Under the pieces are notes generated by a model. That model saw only the letters and a program-made list of their open reading frames with translations, was not told where the DNA came from and made no database searches. From the NCBI GenBank assembly GCA_022402525.1, contig JAKRSB010000103.1, forward strand, positions 1 through 64,000: 64,000 bases of DNA, written 5' to 3'. This document shows, one piece after another, positions 48,455 through 57,096 of the stretch; the first letter of the stretch is position 1, and every line of letters starts with the position of its first letter. The position numbers and the translations under genes are program-made. The stretch comes from Thermosynechococcaceae cyanobacterium MS004 (GTDB taxonomy: Bacteria; Cyanobacteriota; Cyanobacteriia; Thermosynechococcales; Thermosynechococcaceae).

Positions 48455-48580
48455 AAGGGAGTTGAATCCATACGTCTGTGAGGGACTTTCAATAAATAAA
48501 CTATGCCAACCTAGAGGTATACAATCAAAGCCATCTGAGTACCGCATGGCAATGAGAACTTGGAAGGCCTAATGTGAACA

Positions 48581-48699
48581 CCTCGCGCCAAAATGGGCGA
48601 ACCGTGAGCCGAGGGGAAACTGTCCAACCAAAACTGCCCGCGTAAGTCTGGGAGCGCTAGACTAACCTATAACTCATGGGCTACAACAATGAGCGGCAG
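48581..48699 (+). ncRNA. Candidate structured RNA upstream of tldD (unassigned)
   Basis: Several nested stems fit together. CCTCG (48581-48585) pairs with CGAGG (48610-48614). CTGCC (48634-48638) pairs with GGCAG (48695-48699). The latter stem encloses two perfect hairpins: AGTCT/AGACT (48645-48649 and 48659-48663) and CTCAT/ATGAG (48673-48677 and 48689-48693). This looks like a designed multi-helix junction. It ends 26 bases before the tldD start codon, so it could be a leader element, or the remnant of a structured RNA such as a group II intron domain I. I cannot assign a family. Confidence 0.45.
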
Positions 48700-48725
48700 C
48701 TTTACTCTCTTGGCTTTTCATTACT

Positions 48726-50165
48726 ATGGAATTTGATCTGCAACGCGCGCTAGATAACCTTCAGCTTAATGCGGAATGGGTGGGACTGCGTCAAGTCTCT
48801 GAGAAGGCAGCCACCCGCTATGTTCGAGATGGGCATCCAGAAGATAACCAGATCTCTCGCACCCAGGGCGTTATGGTGGAGGTGCTGGCTAACGGGCAGT
48901 TTGGCTACGCTGCCACCAATCAGCTTGACCCTCAAAGTATTCAGGCTGCTGCTGAGGATGCCAGGAATCAGGCGATCGCCGCTGCACCTTGGGCAGTGCA
49001 TTCTTTTACCCCAGCAGTGCGCCCCAAGGCCGTAGGGCAATATTCTTCGTTGGTTCAGCAGCCCTCAAATGCTATTAGCGTCTCCGATCTAGTGGGACTG
49101 ATGACCCAGGTTTGCGAAACCCTGAAAGTCTCGGACAAGGTAGTGCAGACCAGCGCCCTCGCCCAGACCGTTGAAACCGAGCAGCGCTTTGTCAGCAGCA
49201 ACGGGTCTGATGTATATCAGCGCTTCTTTTTTGTGGAGACAGACTATACCGCCACGGCGCAAGAGGGCACCGTCACCCAAAAGCGCACCGACAATGGTCA
49301 GCTTGCGCGCTGCTACCAGGCGGGGCTAGAGGTGTTTGATCCAGGTGCTGTCCTGGCCCGCGCCCAGCAGATTGGGCAGCAGGCTGTGGAGCTATTGTCT
49401 GCGGAAGAATGCCCCACAACCACCACGACGCTGGTCTTAGCGCCCGACCAGATGATGTTGCAAATCCACGAAAGTATTGGACACCCTTTGGAGCTAGATC
49501 GCATCCTAGGCGACGAACGCAACTATGCGGGCTCTAGCTTTGTGAAGCTCTCAGATTTTGGCACCCTGGTCTACGGCTCTCCCCTCATGAACGTGACCTT
49601 TGACCCCACGGTAGTGGGGGAGCTGGCGGGCTATGCCTTTGATGATGCAGGGATGCCTGCTGCCAAGGAATACTTAATTCGAGAGGGCCTTTTATTGCGC
49701 GGTCTGGGCAGTCTAGAGAGCCAAGCCCGTGCTCAGGTGCCGGGGGTTGCCAACTTTCGCGCGAATTCCTGGAACCGTGCGCCCATTGACCGGATGGCAA
49801 ACCTCAATCTAGAGCCGGGGACAACCTCTTTTGAAGCCATGATTGGTTCCATTGAGTCAGGCATTTTTATGGAGTCGAACCGCTCTTGGTCGATTGACGA
49901 CTATCGCAATAAGTTTCAGTTTGGTTGTGAGTATGCCCGACGCATTGAAAACGGCAGGCTCACCACAACCCTCCGCAACCCCAACTACCGAGGCGTTACC
50001 AATCAGTTTTGGCGTAATTTGGTGCAGGTGGGCGATCGCAGTACCCTGGGCATATACGGGACGCCCTACTGCGGCAAGGGCGAACCCAATCAAGTCATCC
50101 GCGTGGGTCATGCATCTCCGGTGTGCGCCTTCACGAATATTGAAGTTTTTGGAGGTGCGGCATGA
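48726..50165 (+). CDS. tldD: TldD metalloprotease
   Basis: This 479-residue catalytic subunit of the TldD/TldE protease has the zinc motif HESIGH (in IHESIGHPLELDR) near residue 250. The family degrades unfolded peptides and in enterobacteria processes the gyrase toxins CcdA/CcdB and microcin B17 precursor. TldD works as a heterodimer with TldE, whose gene follows directly and overlaps by ATGA. Length and motif are normal. Presence next to the lipopeptide cluster may be chance, because tldD/tldE are common in cyanobacteria. Confidence 0.93.
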   Translation: MEFDLQRALDNLQLNAEWVGLRQVSEKAATRYVRDGHPEDNQISRTQGVMVEVLANGQFGYAATNQLDPQSIQAAAEDARNQAIAAAPWAVHSFTPAVRPKAVGQYSSLVQQPSNAISVSDLVGLMTQVCETLKVSDKVVQTSALAQTVETEQRFVSSNGSDVYQRFFFVETDYTATAQEGTVTQKRTDNGQLARCYQAGLEVFDPGAVLARAQQIGQQAVELLSAEECPTTTTTLVLAPDQMMLQIHESIGHPLELDRILGDERNYAGSSFVKLSDFGTLVYGSPLMNVTFDPTVVGELAGYAFDDAGMPAAKEYLIREGLLLRGLGSLESQARAQVPGVANFRANSWNRAPIDRMANLNLEPGTTSFEAMIGSIESGIFMESNRSWSIDDYRNKFQFGCEYARRIENGRLTTTLRNPNYRGVTNQFWRNLVQVGDRSTLGIYGTPYCGKGEPNQVIRVGHASPVCAFTNIEVFGGAA

Positions 50166-51499
50166 GTCGCTTAGCCCCTTGGGAAGATTCCTTTGAGCAG
50201 CTTTGCAGCCTCCTGCTCAGCAGCCTTACCCCGAATGAACAGCTCTCCATTGATCTGGCTGGAGAGCATAGCCACTTCATGCGGCTCAACCATGCTAAAG
50301 TCCGCCAGGCGGGAACCGTGACCGATGGGGAAGTGACGCTCCGGCTCATTCACGGACAGCGCACTGCAACCGCCAGCCTTTCCTTTACGGGCAATACTGC
50401 GATCGATAGTGCCGCCGCCCTGGATGCGCTCCGTGATCTGCGCCAAGAACTGCCCCAGTTGCCTGAAGATCCCTATCTTGTGCTGCCCCAAAACTATGGC
50501 TCTAGCCACGAAGTCTACCCTGGGCAACTGCTGTCTCCTGAGGAAGCTCCTGAGGCCATTTTGCCCTTGGTGCAGGGGGTAGACTTTACAGGAATTTATG
50601 GCTCCGGCGAAATTGTCCGCGCCAATGCCAACTCGGCGGGTCAGCGCCACTGGTTTGCGACGGAAACTTTTTTTCTGGACTACTCCATGATTGCGCCCTC
50701 GGAGAAGGCCGTAAAGGCAACGATCGCAGGTCAAGCCTGGGATGCCGATAAATTTCAGGCTCAGGTGGAGGAGGCCAAGGTACAGCTTCAGTCGCTGGAT
50801 CGCCCCGTCAAGACCATTGCGCCCGGTCGGTATCGGACTTACCTAGCGCCCGCTGCGATCGCCGAAATTCTGGGCATGTTTTCCTGGGGTGCCATTAGTG
50901 AATCCTCCTTGCGGCAGGGGGGAAGCGCCCTAGCCAAGCTGCGGGAAGGCAAAACCCTATCCCCAAAATTCACGCTCAGCGAAAACTTTAGTCGGGGTAC
51001 CGTGCCGCGCTTCAATAGCCTAGGCGAAATTGCCCCAGAGTTTATTCCGGTCATTGAGGCGGGAAAACTCACCAATACCCTCGTCAATGCCCGCACCGCG
51101 AAAGAGTACGGGGTTGCCAGCAATGGTGCCAGCAGCAGCGAAGGTCTGCGCGCCCCGGAAATTAGCCCCGGCACCCTCAGCGCTGCAGAGATCCTGGCCC
51201 AGCTAGACACGGGACTGTATCTCTCAAATCTGCACTACCTGAACTGGAGCGATCGCGTGGGGGGACGCATTACAGGCATGACGCGCTACGCCTGCTTCTG
51301 GGTGGAGCAAGGCAAAATCGTAGCGCCCATTCAAGACTTACGGTTTGACGATAGCCTCTATACCTTTCTAGGCCAGAACCTAGAAGCTGTCACAGACTTT
51401 CGAGCCTTTATCGCGGATGTAGACACCTACGGCTCTCGATCCTTAGGCGGCGCGCTCGTGCCCGGCATGCTGATCCGTGACTTTACCTTTACGCTGTAA
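50162..51499 (+). CDS. tldE: TldE/PmbA protease subunit
   Basis: This 445-residue protein is of the TldE/PmbA type. It shares the fold of TldD but lacks the HExxxH zinc motif, as expected for the non-metal subunit that completes the substrate channel. Conserved family segments such as LREGKTLSPKFTL and GLRAPEISPGTLS are visible. It is ATGA-coupled to tldD, so balanced synthesis of the two subunits is likely. Confidence 0.92.
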   Translation: MSRLAPWEDSFEQLCSLLLSSLTPNEQLSIDLAGEHSHFMRLNHAKVRQAGTVTDGEVTLRLIHGQRTATASLSFTGNTAIDSAAALDALRDLRQELPQLPEDPYLVLPQNYGSSHEVYPGQLLSPEEAPEAILPLVQGVDFTGIYGSGEIVRANANSAGQRHWFATETFFLDYSMIAPSEKAVKATIAGQAWDADKFQAQVEEAKVQLQSLDRPVKTIAPGRYRTYLAPAAIAEILGMFSWGAISESSLRQGGSALAKLREGKTLSPKFTLSENFSRGTVPRFNSLGEIAPEFIPVIEAGKLTNTLVNARTAKEYGVASNGASSSEGLRAPEISPGTLSAAEILAQLDTGLYLSNLHYLNWSDRVGGRITGMTRYACFWVEQGKIVAPIQDLRFDDSLYTFLGQNLEAVTDFRAFIADVDTYGSRSLGGALVPGMLIRDFTFTL

Positions 51500-51900
51500 C
51501 CCTTGAAAGCCTCATTGTTGAGAGACTATTTTCGTGAACATATTCCGGGAATGTTTCCCATTGCGGGAATGTTTAATGACACCAACCTCAACCCGTTTGG
51601 TTCTCACAGAATGTCTCTCTAAATTTAGACCTACGTGAGTTCGATGACGTCCTTGAAGCCCCTCACCCCAAACCCCTCTCCCAAAGGCGAGGGGCTTAAG
51701 AAGCTTGATTTTTCATTGCTTCTCCTTTTCCCTAGGGAGAAGAAGGATGGGAGGATGAGGGGCGATTGTTTTTTGTCGAACTCACGTAAGACCTGCTTCT
51801 ACACCAGCACTAAGTTATGCATTTTGGCCTAAAGAGCCGATACTAGCCATGGAAGCTTTTTCTGACGAAGTAAAATCTATAAAACTTGCCATCATGTGCC
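51500..51900. other. Spacer carrying a MITE
   Basis: No gene is seen in these 401 bases. The middle is occupied by the element at 51632-51788. The left part has a loose duplication of CGGGAATGTTT (within 51545-51580). A frame starting inside the MITE at 51635 is not considered a gene. Confidence 0.6.
51632..51788. mobile_element. MITE-like element, 157 bp, with 13-bp inverted ends and 5-bp target duplication
   Basis: The left end TACGTGAGTTCGA (51632-51644) is the exact inverse of the right end TCGAACTCACGTA (51776-51788). AGACC lies directly outside both ends (51627-51631 and 51789-51793), the expected footprint of transposition. The interior is a loose hairpin of C-rich and G-rich halves (CCTCACCCC..CCCTCTCCC against GGGAGAAG..GGATGAGG). 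It has no transposase, so it would depend on one elsewhere. A second, partial copy in opposite orientation lies at bases 1-56. Confidence 0.8.
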
Positions 51901-53370
51901 ATGACCCAAGCCTTTGACCCAGACGGTTCGGCAGAGCAGACTGAGTATGACCGCCCCCTCAGCGGATGGACAAAACTAGCCTTTGGTGCCGGGGATCTTG
52001 GGCCAGCCATTACGGCCAATATTACGATCTTTTTTCAACTTGTCTTTTTTACCAACGTGGCTGGTATTCCTGCGGGCTGGGCAGGCAGCATTCTAATGGT
52101 CAGTAAGATTTGGGATGCTGTGAATGACCCCATTGTGGGCGTCATGACCGACAAAACCCGATCTGCAAAGTGGGGGCGTCGATTGCCCTGGCTGCTCTAC
52201 GGCGCAATTCCGTTTGGCGTCTTTTCGTTTTTGCTGTGGATTGTGCCAGACTTTGGCGGCATGAGCGCTGATAGCAAGGTGTGGATGCTGTTTTGGTACT
52301 ACGTTGTCGTGGGAGCCATCTCCCAAGTCTTTTATACCGTGGTCAATTTGCCCTATACGGCCATGACCCCAGAGCTGACTCAAGACTACGACGAACGCAC
52401 CCAGCTCAACAGCTATCGCTTTGCGTTTTCCATCGGCGGCAGCATTTTTTCACTTCTGCTGGCGAGGATCATTTTTCAAGTTGTGCCAGAAAGCGAGGGC
52501 GCACTGCAATATTTATGGCTTGCAGCGCTTTGCTCTTTGATTTCGGTGCTAGCACTCTACTGGTGCGTCTATGGCACGCGAAAACGGGCGCTAGCCTTTG
52601 AGGCACAGCGAATCAAGGTTCCCACGGAAGAGACGATTTCCCTCGTGCAGCAATTTAGGATTGCCCTGAGTAATCGTGCTTTTCTATACGTCATCGGGAT
52701 TTACTTATGCTCCTGGCTCGCAGTTCAGGTGACGGCCAGCATTATTCCCTATTTTGTGGTGAGCCGTATGGGTTTAAAGCAGGCGGATGTCCCCACAGTA
52801 TTGATTGGGGTTCAGGGCACTGCGCTGATTATGCTGTTTGTCTGGAGCCGCTTGAGTAAAACCTTGGGGAAAAAGGCGGTTTACTTTATGGGCATGGGTC
52901 TTTGGATCATTGCTCAGTTTGGGCTGTATTTTCTAGAGCCGGGACAGGTTGCGCTGATGTACGTCCTGGCAGTGATGGCGGGTGTTGGGGTTTCTACAGC
53001 CTACTTAGTCCCTTGGTCGATGATTCCAGATGTGATTGAGCTGGATGAACTCAATACGGGCCAGCGCCGGGAAGGGGTTTTCTACGGATTTATGGTGCTG
53101 CTGCAAAAGTTAGGGCTGGCCTTGGGTCTGTTTTTGGTGGGGCTGTCGCTCCAGGCGGCTGGCTTCCGCGAGGCCGTGGCGGGTTTGCCCCTGCCGACTC
53201 AGCCCCCCTCAGCAGTTGATGCAATTCGGATTGCCATTGGCCCCTTCCCTACCATCGCGCTGATTTTTGGTTTGGTTTTGACGTACTTCTACCCGATTAC
53301 TAGAGAGGTTCATGCCGAGGTGGTGCTGAAGCTGGCAGAGCGCAGGCGTAATGCAGCGCTGGAGCGCTGA
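51901..53370 (+). CDS. GPH-family (MelB-type) sugar:cation symporter
   Basis: This protein of about 489 residues has roughly twelve membrane helices and the signatures of the glycoside-pentoside-hexuronide family: DAVNDPIVGVMTDKT after helix 2, LPYTAMTPELTQDYDERTQLNSYR in the cytoplasmic loop after helix 4, and MIPDVIELDEL in the C-terminal half. The family brings sugars or glycosides in with Na+ or H+, but the substrate cannot be read from sequence. The ATG at 51901 is preferred; a TTG at 51886 would add five residues. It converges with alr across a short tandem repeat. Confidence 0.88.
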   Translation: MTQAFDPDGSAEQTEYDRPLSGWTKLAFGAGDLGPAITANITIFFQLVFFTNVAGIPAGWAGSILMVSKIWDAVNDPIVGVMTDKTRSAKWGRRLPWLLYGAIPFGVFSFLLWIVPDFGGMSADSKVWMLFWYYVVVGAISQVFYTVVNLPYTAMTPELTQDYDERTQLNSYRFAFSIGGSIFSLLLARIIFQVVPESEGALQYLWLAALCSLISVLALYWCVYGTRKRALAFEAQRIKVPTEETISLVQQFRIALSNRAFLYVIGIYLCSWLAVQVTASIIPYFVVSRMGLKQADVPTVLIGVQGTALIMLFVWSRLSKTLGKKAVYFMGMGLWIIAQFGLYFLEPGQVALMYVLAVMAGVGVSTAYLVPWSMIPDVIELDELNTGQRREGVFYGFMVLLQKLGLALGLFLVGLSLQAAGFREAVAGLPLPTQPPSAVDAIRIAIGPFPTIALIFGLVLTYFYPITREVHAEVVLKLAERRRNAALER

Positions 53371-53374
53371 ATGT

Positions 53375-53430
53375 TTATAGTGCTCTGGTTATAGCGCTCT
53401 AGATATGGCGCTCTAGCTATAGCACTCTAG
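53375..53430. repeat. 14-bp tandem repeat, 4 copies, overlapping the end of alr
   Basis: The units are TTATAGTGCTCTGG, TTATAGCGCTCTAG, ATATGGCGCTCTAG and CTATAGCACTCTAG. The last unit provides the alr stop codon (CTA on the plus strand at 53417). The array fills the gap between two convergent genes. Confidence 0.85.
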
Positions 53431-54619
53431 GTTTCTGTGCGATCGCCACACGGGGCAGCCGCTGCTGGAGGCCGCAGATAATCTCGTAGGGAATGGTGTC
53501 GAGCAGGTCAGCCCATTCTTCCACCCAGATTGCAGCATCCCCATCTTGCCCCAGGAGGGTGACGACATCTCCCACCTGCGCCTGAGGGACTTGGGTCACA
53601 TCGATCATGATTTGATCCATCGTAATCGTACCGACTTGGGGAACGCGCTGACCCTGAATAATCGCCGCTATTCGAGTCGAGAGGTTGCGCGGAACGCCAT
53701 CTGCATAGCCAATGCCGAGGGTGGCAATGCGGCAGGTTGAGGGGGTGATAAATCGATGGCCATAGCTGACTCCCGCTCCGGCTGGAACGGTTTTAAGGTG
53801 GGTGATGCGCGTCCGTACCTGTAGAGCAGGCCGTAGCTCGACTACATCCCGAAACTGCACCCCTGGATAAATGCCGTAGAGGGCTAGACCTGTACGCACC
53901 ATGTCATAGTGAAATGCTGAACTAAAAAGGGTGCCTGCTGAGTTAGATAGGTGTAAGGTTGGGCGATTGTTCAGGCTAGATTGCAGGCTAGATTGCTGGT
54001 TGACTTCCTGGATGACCTGCTCAAAGCGTCTTTGCTGCTCTTTCATGAAGCTAGGGTCTAGGTCATCTGCGGTTGCGAGGTGGGAGTAAATGCTGACGAT
54101 CGCCAATCCGGGTAGCTGCTGCACCTGCTGGATAAAGATGGCCCCCTCCGTCCAGAGTGGCCCTAGGCGCGTCATGCCCGTATCAATTTTGAGATGGACA
54201 GGCAGGGGGTCTGCCTGGGCTGTGAGCGCTTCAGAAAAAAGCTGAGCCTGGGGGAGTGAAACCAAAGTGGGCTCTAGATGCCAGTGGGCGATCGCTTCAA
54301 TCTGGTGCCGCGCATGAACTGCCCCCAAAATAACAATTGGGCGGGTAATTCCAGCCTGCCGTAGCTCAATGCCTTCCGGCACTGTGGCAACCCCAAAAGA
54401 CGTGACCCCTAGGCGCTCTGCAAGCTGCGCGACGCGCACCGCTCCGTGGCCGTAGGCATCGGCCTTAATGACCGCCATTAGCCCCGTCTGGGGCTGGAGT
54501 AACCCCTGAAGGGCACGGATATTATGGGCGATCGCATCGAGATCCACTTCAACCCAAGCGCGATCGCAGCTCAGATCGTCGTGAATGGCGGAATGAATGG
54601 GGCGAGGGTGGTGAGTCAT
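53417..54619 (-). CDS. alr: Alanine racemase
   Basis: This PLP enzyme converts L-alanine to D-alanine for peptidoglycan. With the ATG at 54619 it has 400 residues, normal for the family. The PLP lysine is in AVIKADAYGHGA near the N-terminus, the second catalytic base Tyr is in GVSYGHRF, and TITMDQIMIDVT is another conserved block. The frame continues upstream to 54673, but that extension is encoded by an 18-bp tandem repeat and gives a Cys-rich CCLNWP repeat not expected in this family. I reject the longer start. It is followed at its 3' end by a repeat that supplies the stop. Confidence 0.93.
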   Translation of the reverse strand: MTHHPRPIHSAIHDDLSCDRAWVEVDLDAIAHNIRALQGLLQPQTGLMAVIKADAYGHGAVRVAQLAERLGVTSFGVATVPEGIELRQAGITRPIVILGAVHARHQIEAIAHWHLEPTLVSLPQAQLFSEALTAQADPLPVHLKIDTGMTRLGPLWTEGAIFIQQVQQLPGLAIVSIYSHLATADDLDPSFMKEQQRRFEQVIQEVNQQSSLQSSLNNRPTLHLSNSAGTLFSSAFHYDMVRTGLALYGIYPGVQFRDVVELRPALQVRTRITHLKTVPAGAGVSYGHRFITPSTCRIATLGIGYADGVPRNLSTRIAAIIQGQRVPQVGTITMDQIMIDVTQVPQAQVGDVVTLLGQDGDAAIWVEEWADLLDTIPYEIICGLQQRLPRVAIAQKPRVL

Positions 54620-54623
54620 TTTT

Positions 54624-54671
54624 AGACAGCAAGGCCAATTCAGACAGCAAGGCCAATTCAGACAGCAAGGC
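54624..54671. repeat. 18-bp tandem repeat just upstream of alr
   Basis: AGACAGCAAGGCCAATTC occurs at 54624-54641 and 54642-54659, and a 12-base partial copy follows. It lies between the alr start codon and the purE gene, so it sits in the likely leader of alr. The unit keeps the reading frame open, which produces a false N-terminal extension. Confidence 0.85.
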
Positions 54672-54724
54672 AAAAAAACTGCACAAAAATATGCAGCAAT
54701 AACCTAATGCAATATCCTAATGGG

Positions 54725-55276
54725 TCATGAGGGTGCAGACTGAACCGCCAGATACTGCGCCACGCCCAATTCAGTAAGGCGATGCTGCTTAGCCTGCACC
54801 ATATCTTCTAGACCTTTACGAAACTGAATCACCTGCTCCAAAAGCTCAGGACGCTGAGCTGCCAAAATCTGGACGGCCAATAGCCCCGCATTTTGTGCGT
54901 TGCCAATGGCCACCGTCGCCACCGGAATGCCCGCAGGCATCTGCACGATGGAGTACAGCGAATCCAGCCCCTGCAAATGACGGCTGGCCACCGGCACCCC
55001 AATCACCGGCAGCGGGGTGAGCGCGGCCACCATCCCTGGCAGATGGGCCGCACCACCAGCCCCCGCAATGATGACCTTAATGCCTAGGCTATGAGCCGTC
55101 TGGGCAAATTCAACCATCCGGTGAGGGGTACGGTGAGCCGAGATGATTTCAACATGGGGGACTAGCGCAAACCTTTCACAAGCCGCGATCGCAGCCTGCA
55201 TTGTCGGCAAGTCAGAATCGCTACCCATAATAATGGCGATTTCGGGTTGAGACACGGACTGGCAACTCCTGGTCAA
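54725..55276 (-). CDS. purE: N5-carboxyaminoimidazole ribonucleotide mutase
   Basis: This 183-residue PurE performs the carboxyl transfer in de novo purine synthesis that yields CAIR. Class I motifs are visible: IIMGSDSDLPTM near residue 15, SAHRTPHRM, and GAGGAAHLPGM. The length fits the single-domain bacterial form. It lies upstream of alr on the same strand with about 105 bases between them, which contain the 18-bp tandem repeat. Confidence 0.95.
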   Translation of the reverse strand: MTRSCQSVSQPEIAIIMGSDSDLPTMQAAIAACERFALVPHVEIISAHRTPHRMVEFAQTAHSLGIKVIIAGAGGAAHLPGMVAALTPLPVIGVPVASRHLQGLDSLYSIVQMPAGIPVATVAIGNAQNAGLLAVQILAAQRPELLEQVIQFRKGLEDMVQAKQHRLTELGVAQYLAVQSAPS

Positions 55277-55346
55277 GTTTTCCTGGTCAAGTTTATTTTG
55301 ATCAAATATCGTTTTGTATCAAATTGTCGTTTTGTATCAAATTGTC
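55267..55346. repeat. Two different tandem duplications in the purE divergent spacer
   Basis: TCCTGGTCAAGTTT occurs twice (55267-55280 and 55281-55294), starting inside the purE coding end. GTTTTGTATCAAATTGTC occurs twice (55311-55328 and 55329-55346). Both pairs are exact. They sit where the purE promoter and leader should be. Confidence 0.85.
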
Positions 55347-55462
55347 GAGTTATGCATCATTTTATTTATGATTAGAGACAGTCCTCTCAGAAATGACCGA
55401 CAGACCTGCACAATTAGGAGCGGACTACGACCTAACCCACTCACCTCATCGGGGCAACTGTC

Positions 55463-55774
55463 ATGAACGGCACATCGCAAAAGTATCGTTTCGTTTGTAC
55501 TCTCACCTTTGGCGATATCTACGGCCAAATTATGATCTGGCTCATCGTTATTTTTGTGGGATTGGCAACGGCCATCTCAATGTATCAGAATCCGACCTAT
55601 GCCTTTTTGACGGGCGGGCTGATTTTGGTCTTGTCGCTGCCGTTTTTACTGTTTGCCTTTGTGACAACCTTGCTCAATCATATTGAGATGCTGCCCATTG
55701 ATGTGGTCGCGCAGCGGACTCAAGCCCGCTCTGCTAAACCTCCAGAATCTTCTGGCGTGGCGCAGCCCGGTTAG
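55463..55774 (+). CDS. Small membrane protein, unknown function
   Basis: This 103-residue protein has two predicted membrane helices (about 22-40, IMIWLIVIFVGLATAI, and about 49-70, LTGGLILVLSLPFLLFAFV) and a polar C-terminal tail. I do not recognise a named family. The protein-like composition, an ATG, and the divergent position relative to purE support a real gene. A nearby frame from 55393 overlaps it in another phase and is not used. Confidence 0.6.
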   Translation: MNGTSQKYRFVCTLTFGDIYGQIMIWLIVIFVGLATAISMYQNPTYAFLTGGLILVLSLPFLLFAFVTTLLNHIEMLPIDVVAQRTQARSAKPPESSGVAQPG

Positions 55775-55824
55775 GCGGATGGTTGTTGGTGTAGTATTTT
55801 GGGACAGTTATTCGTCCAGCAGTC

Positions 55825-57051
55825 ATGGGCAAGATGACTGATATCTGCTACTGCATTGAGTTTGCTCAGATTCCTGGCTATATTGGGCTGCAAAGGATTG
55901 AGATAGACGCGAACCACTGCATTCTCTCCATTTCCCCTATGGGGGAAGGCGTTCTGTCTGGCACCTCTTTCTTAGAGTCTTTTTCCCAAAAGCGCTCAAC
56001 GCTTAACAATCTCTCGACAATCAACCTGTCGGGAGATTGGCTGTCTTTGGGCGGGATTGACCTCCAGATCAATGGGGCACTAGGGCTGGCCTTCCCCGAC
56101 TTAAAACCGGGACTAGAAGAAAAGCTAGAGGCGATCGCCCTTTACCTCTATGCCCAGGGGGTGGATGGATTTCTTCCCACCCTCGTCACAACCGCTCCAG
56201 ACAACATTCATCAGTCCCTAGCCTGTCTAGCAGACTTTCAGGCTCAGCAGCTTGCCCGCCCCCATCAGCCGCCCACGTCACAGGTGCTAGGGGCGCACCT
56301 AGAAGGCCCGTTTCTCAACCCAACCAAGCGCGGTGCCCACCCAGAGCAGTACCTTCAGCCCCTCACCTGCCATCGCGTGCAGCAGCTCTTGGGGGACTTT
56401 GCTTCTGGGGTAAAGGTCATTACTCTCGCGTCAGAGCTAGACCCCTCTGGAGAAACCCTAGACTATTTGCGATCGCAGGGCATCATTATCAGTCTTGGGC
56501 ATTCCCTGGCCACCGCTGCTGAAGCCCAGCGCGCCTTTGCCCAGGGGGCAACTATGGTGACCCACGCCTTTAACGCCATGCCAGCCTTACATCACCGGAC
56601 ACCAGGGCTGTTGGGTGCCGCCGTGGTGCAGCCTGGGGTGCACTGTGGCTTTATTGCAGACGGACAGCATGTCGATCCGCTGATGCTCCAGTGGCTGATC
56701 CGCGCCAGTAATCCTGGAGAACTATTTTTGGTGAGCGACGCCCTTGCACCTCTGGGGCTGCCCGATGGTCTTTATCCTTGGGATAGTCGCCAGATTGAAG
56801 TCCTTCAAGGCACTGCTCGACTCCCCGACGGCACCCTCTCCGGCACCACGCTGCCCCTCTTGGTGGGCGTCCAAAATTTAGTGCGATGGGGAGTTTGTTC
56901 CGTGGGAACGGCGATCGCCATGGCGACAGAAGCCCCCCGCCAAGCCTTGGGTCTACCGGGCATTGGGGTGGGACAATCCGCGAAGCAGCTTTTACGCTGG
57001 AGCCTAACCTCAGAGCATCATTTAAGTTGGCAGCGCTTAATTTGGGAATAA
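55825..57051 (+). CDS. nagA: N-acetylglucosamine-6-phosphate deacetylase
   Basis: This 408-residue cytoplasmic amidohydrolase removes acetate from GlcNAc-6-phosphate in amino-sugar and cell-wall recycling. Family motifs are in order: GGIDLQINGALG, the metal Glu in LEGPFLNP, the metal His residues in SLGHS and THAFNAM, and the catalytic Asp in LVSDALAPLG. The ATG at 55825 is used; an in-frame ATG three codons on (55834) is equally possible. No nagB or nagE lies next to it. Confidence 0.9.
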   Translation: MGKMTDICYCIEFAQIPGYIGLQRIEIDANHCILSISPMGEGVLSGTSFLESFSQKRSTLNNLSTINLSGDWLSLGGIDLQINGALGLAFPDLKPGLEEKLEAIALYLYAQGVDGFLPTLVTTAPDNIHQSLACLADFQAQQLARPHQPPTSQVLGAHLEGPFLNPTKRGAHPEQYLQPLTCHRVQQLLGDFASGVKVITLASELDPSGETLDYLRSQGIIISLGHSLATAAEAQRAFAQGATMVTHAFNAMPALHHRTPGLLGAAVVQPGVHCGFIADGQHVDPLMLQWLIRASNPGELFLVSDALAPLGLPDGLYPWDSRQIEVLQGTARLPDGTLSGTTLPLLVGVQNLVRWGVCSVGTAIAMATEAPRQALGLPGIGVGQSAKQLLRWSLTSEHHLSWQRLIWE

Positions 57052-57096
57052 TAGTCTTAGCCGTCGATATCGCTTAACTCCCTTTGGCATTGAACC

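Noticed and set aside
51635-51832. 65-residue frame starting inside the MITE
   Set aside because: It reads through the inverted-repeat hairpin and has no protein-like features.
54620-54673. Longer N-terminus of alanine racemase with a CCLNWP repeat
   Set aside because: Encoded by an 18-bp tandem repeat that keeps the frame open; the family starts near the ATG at 54619.
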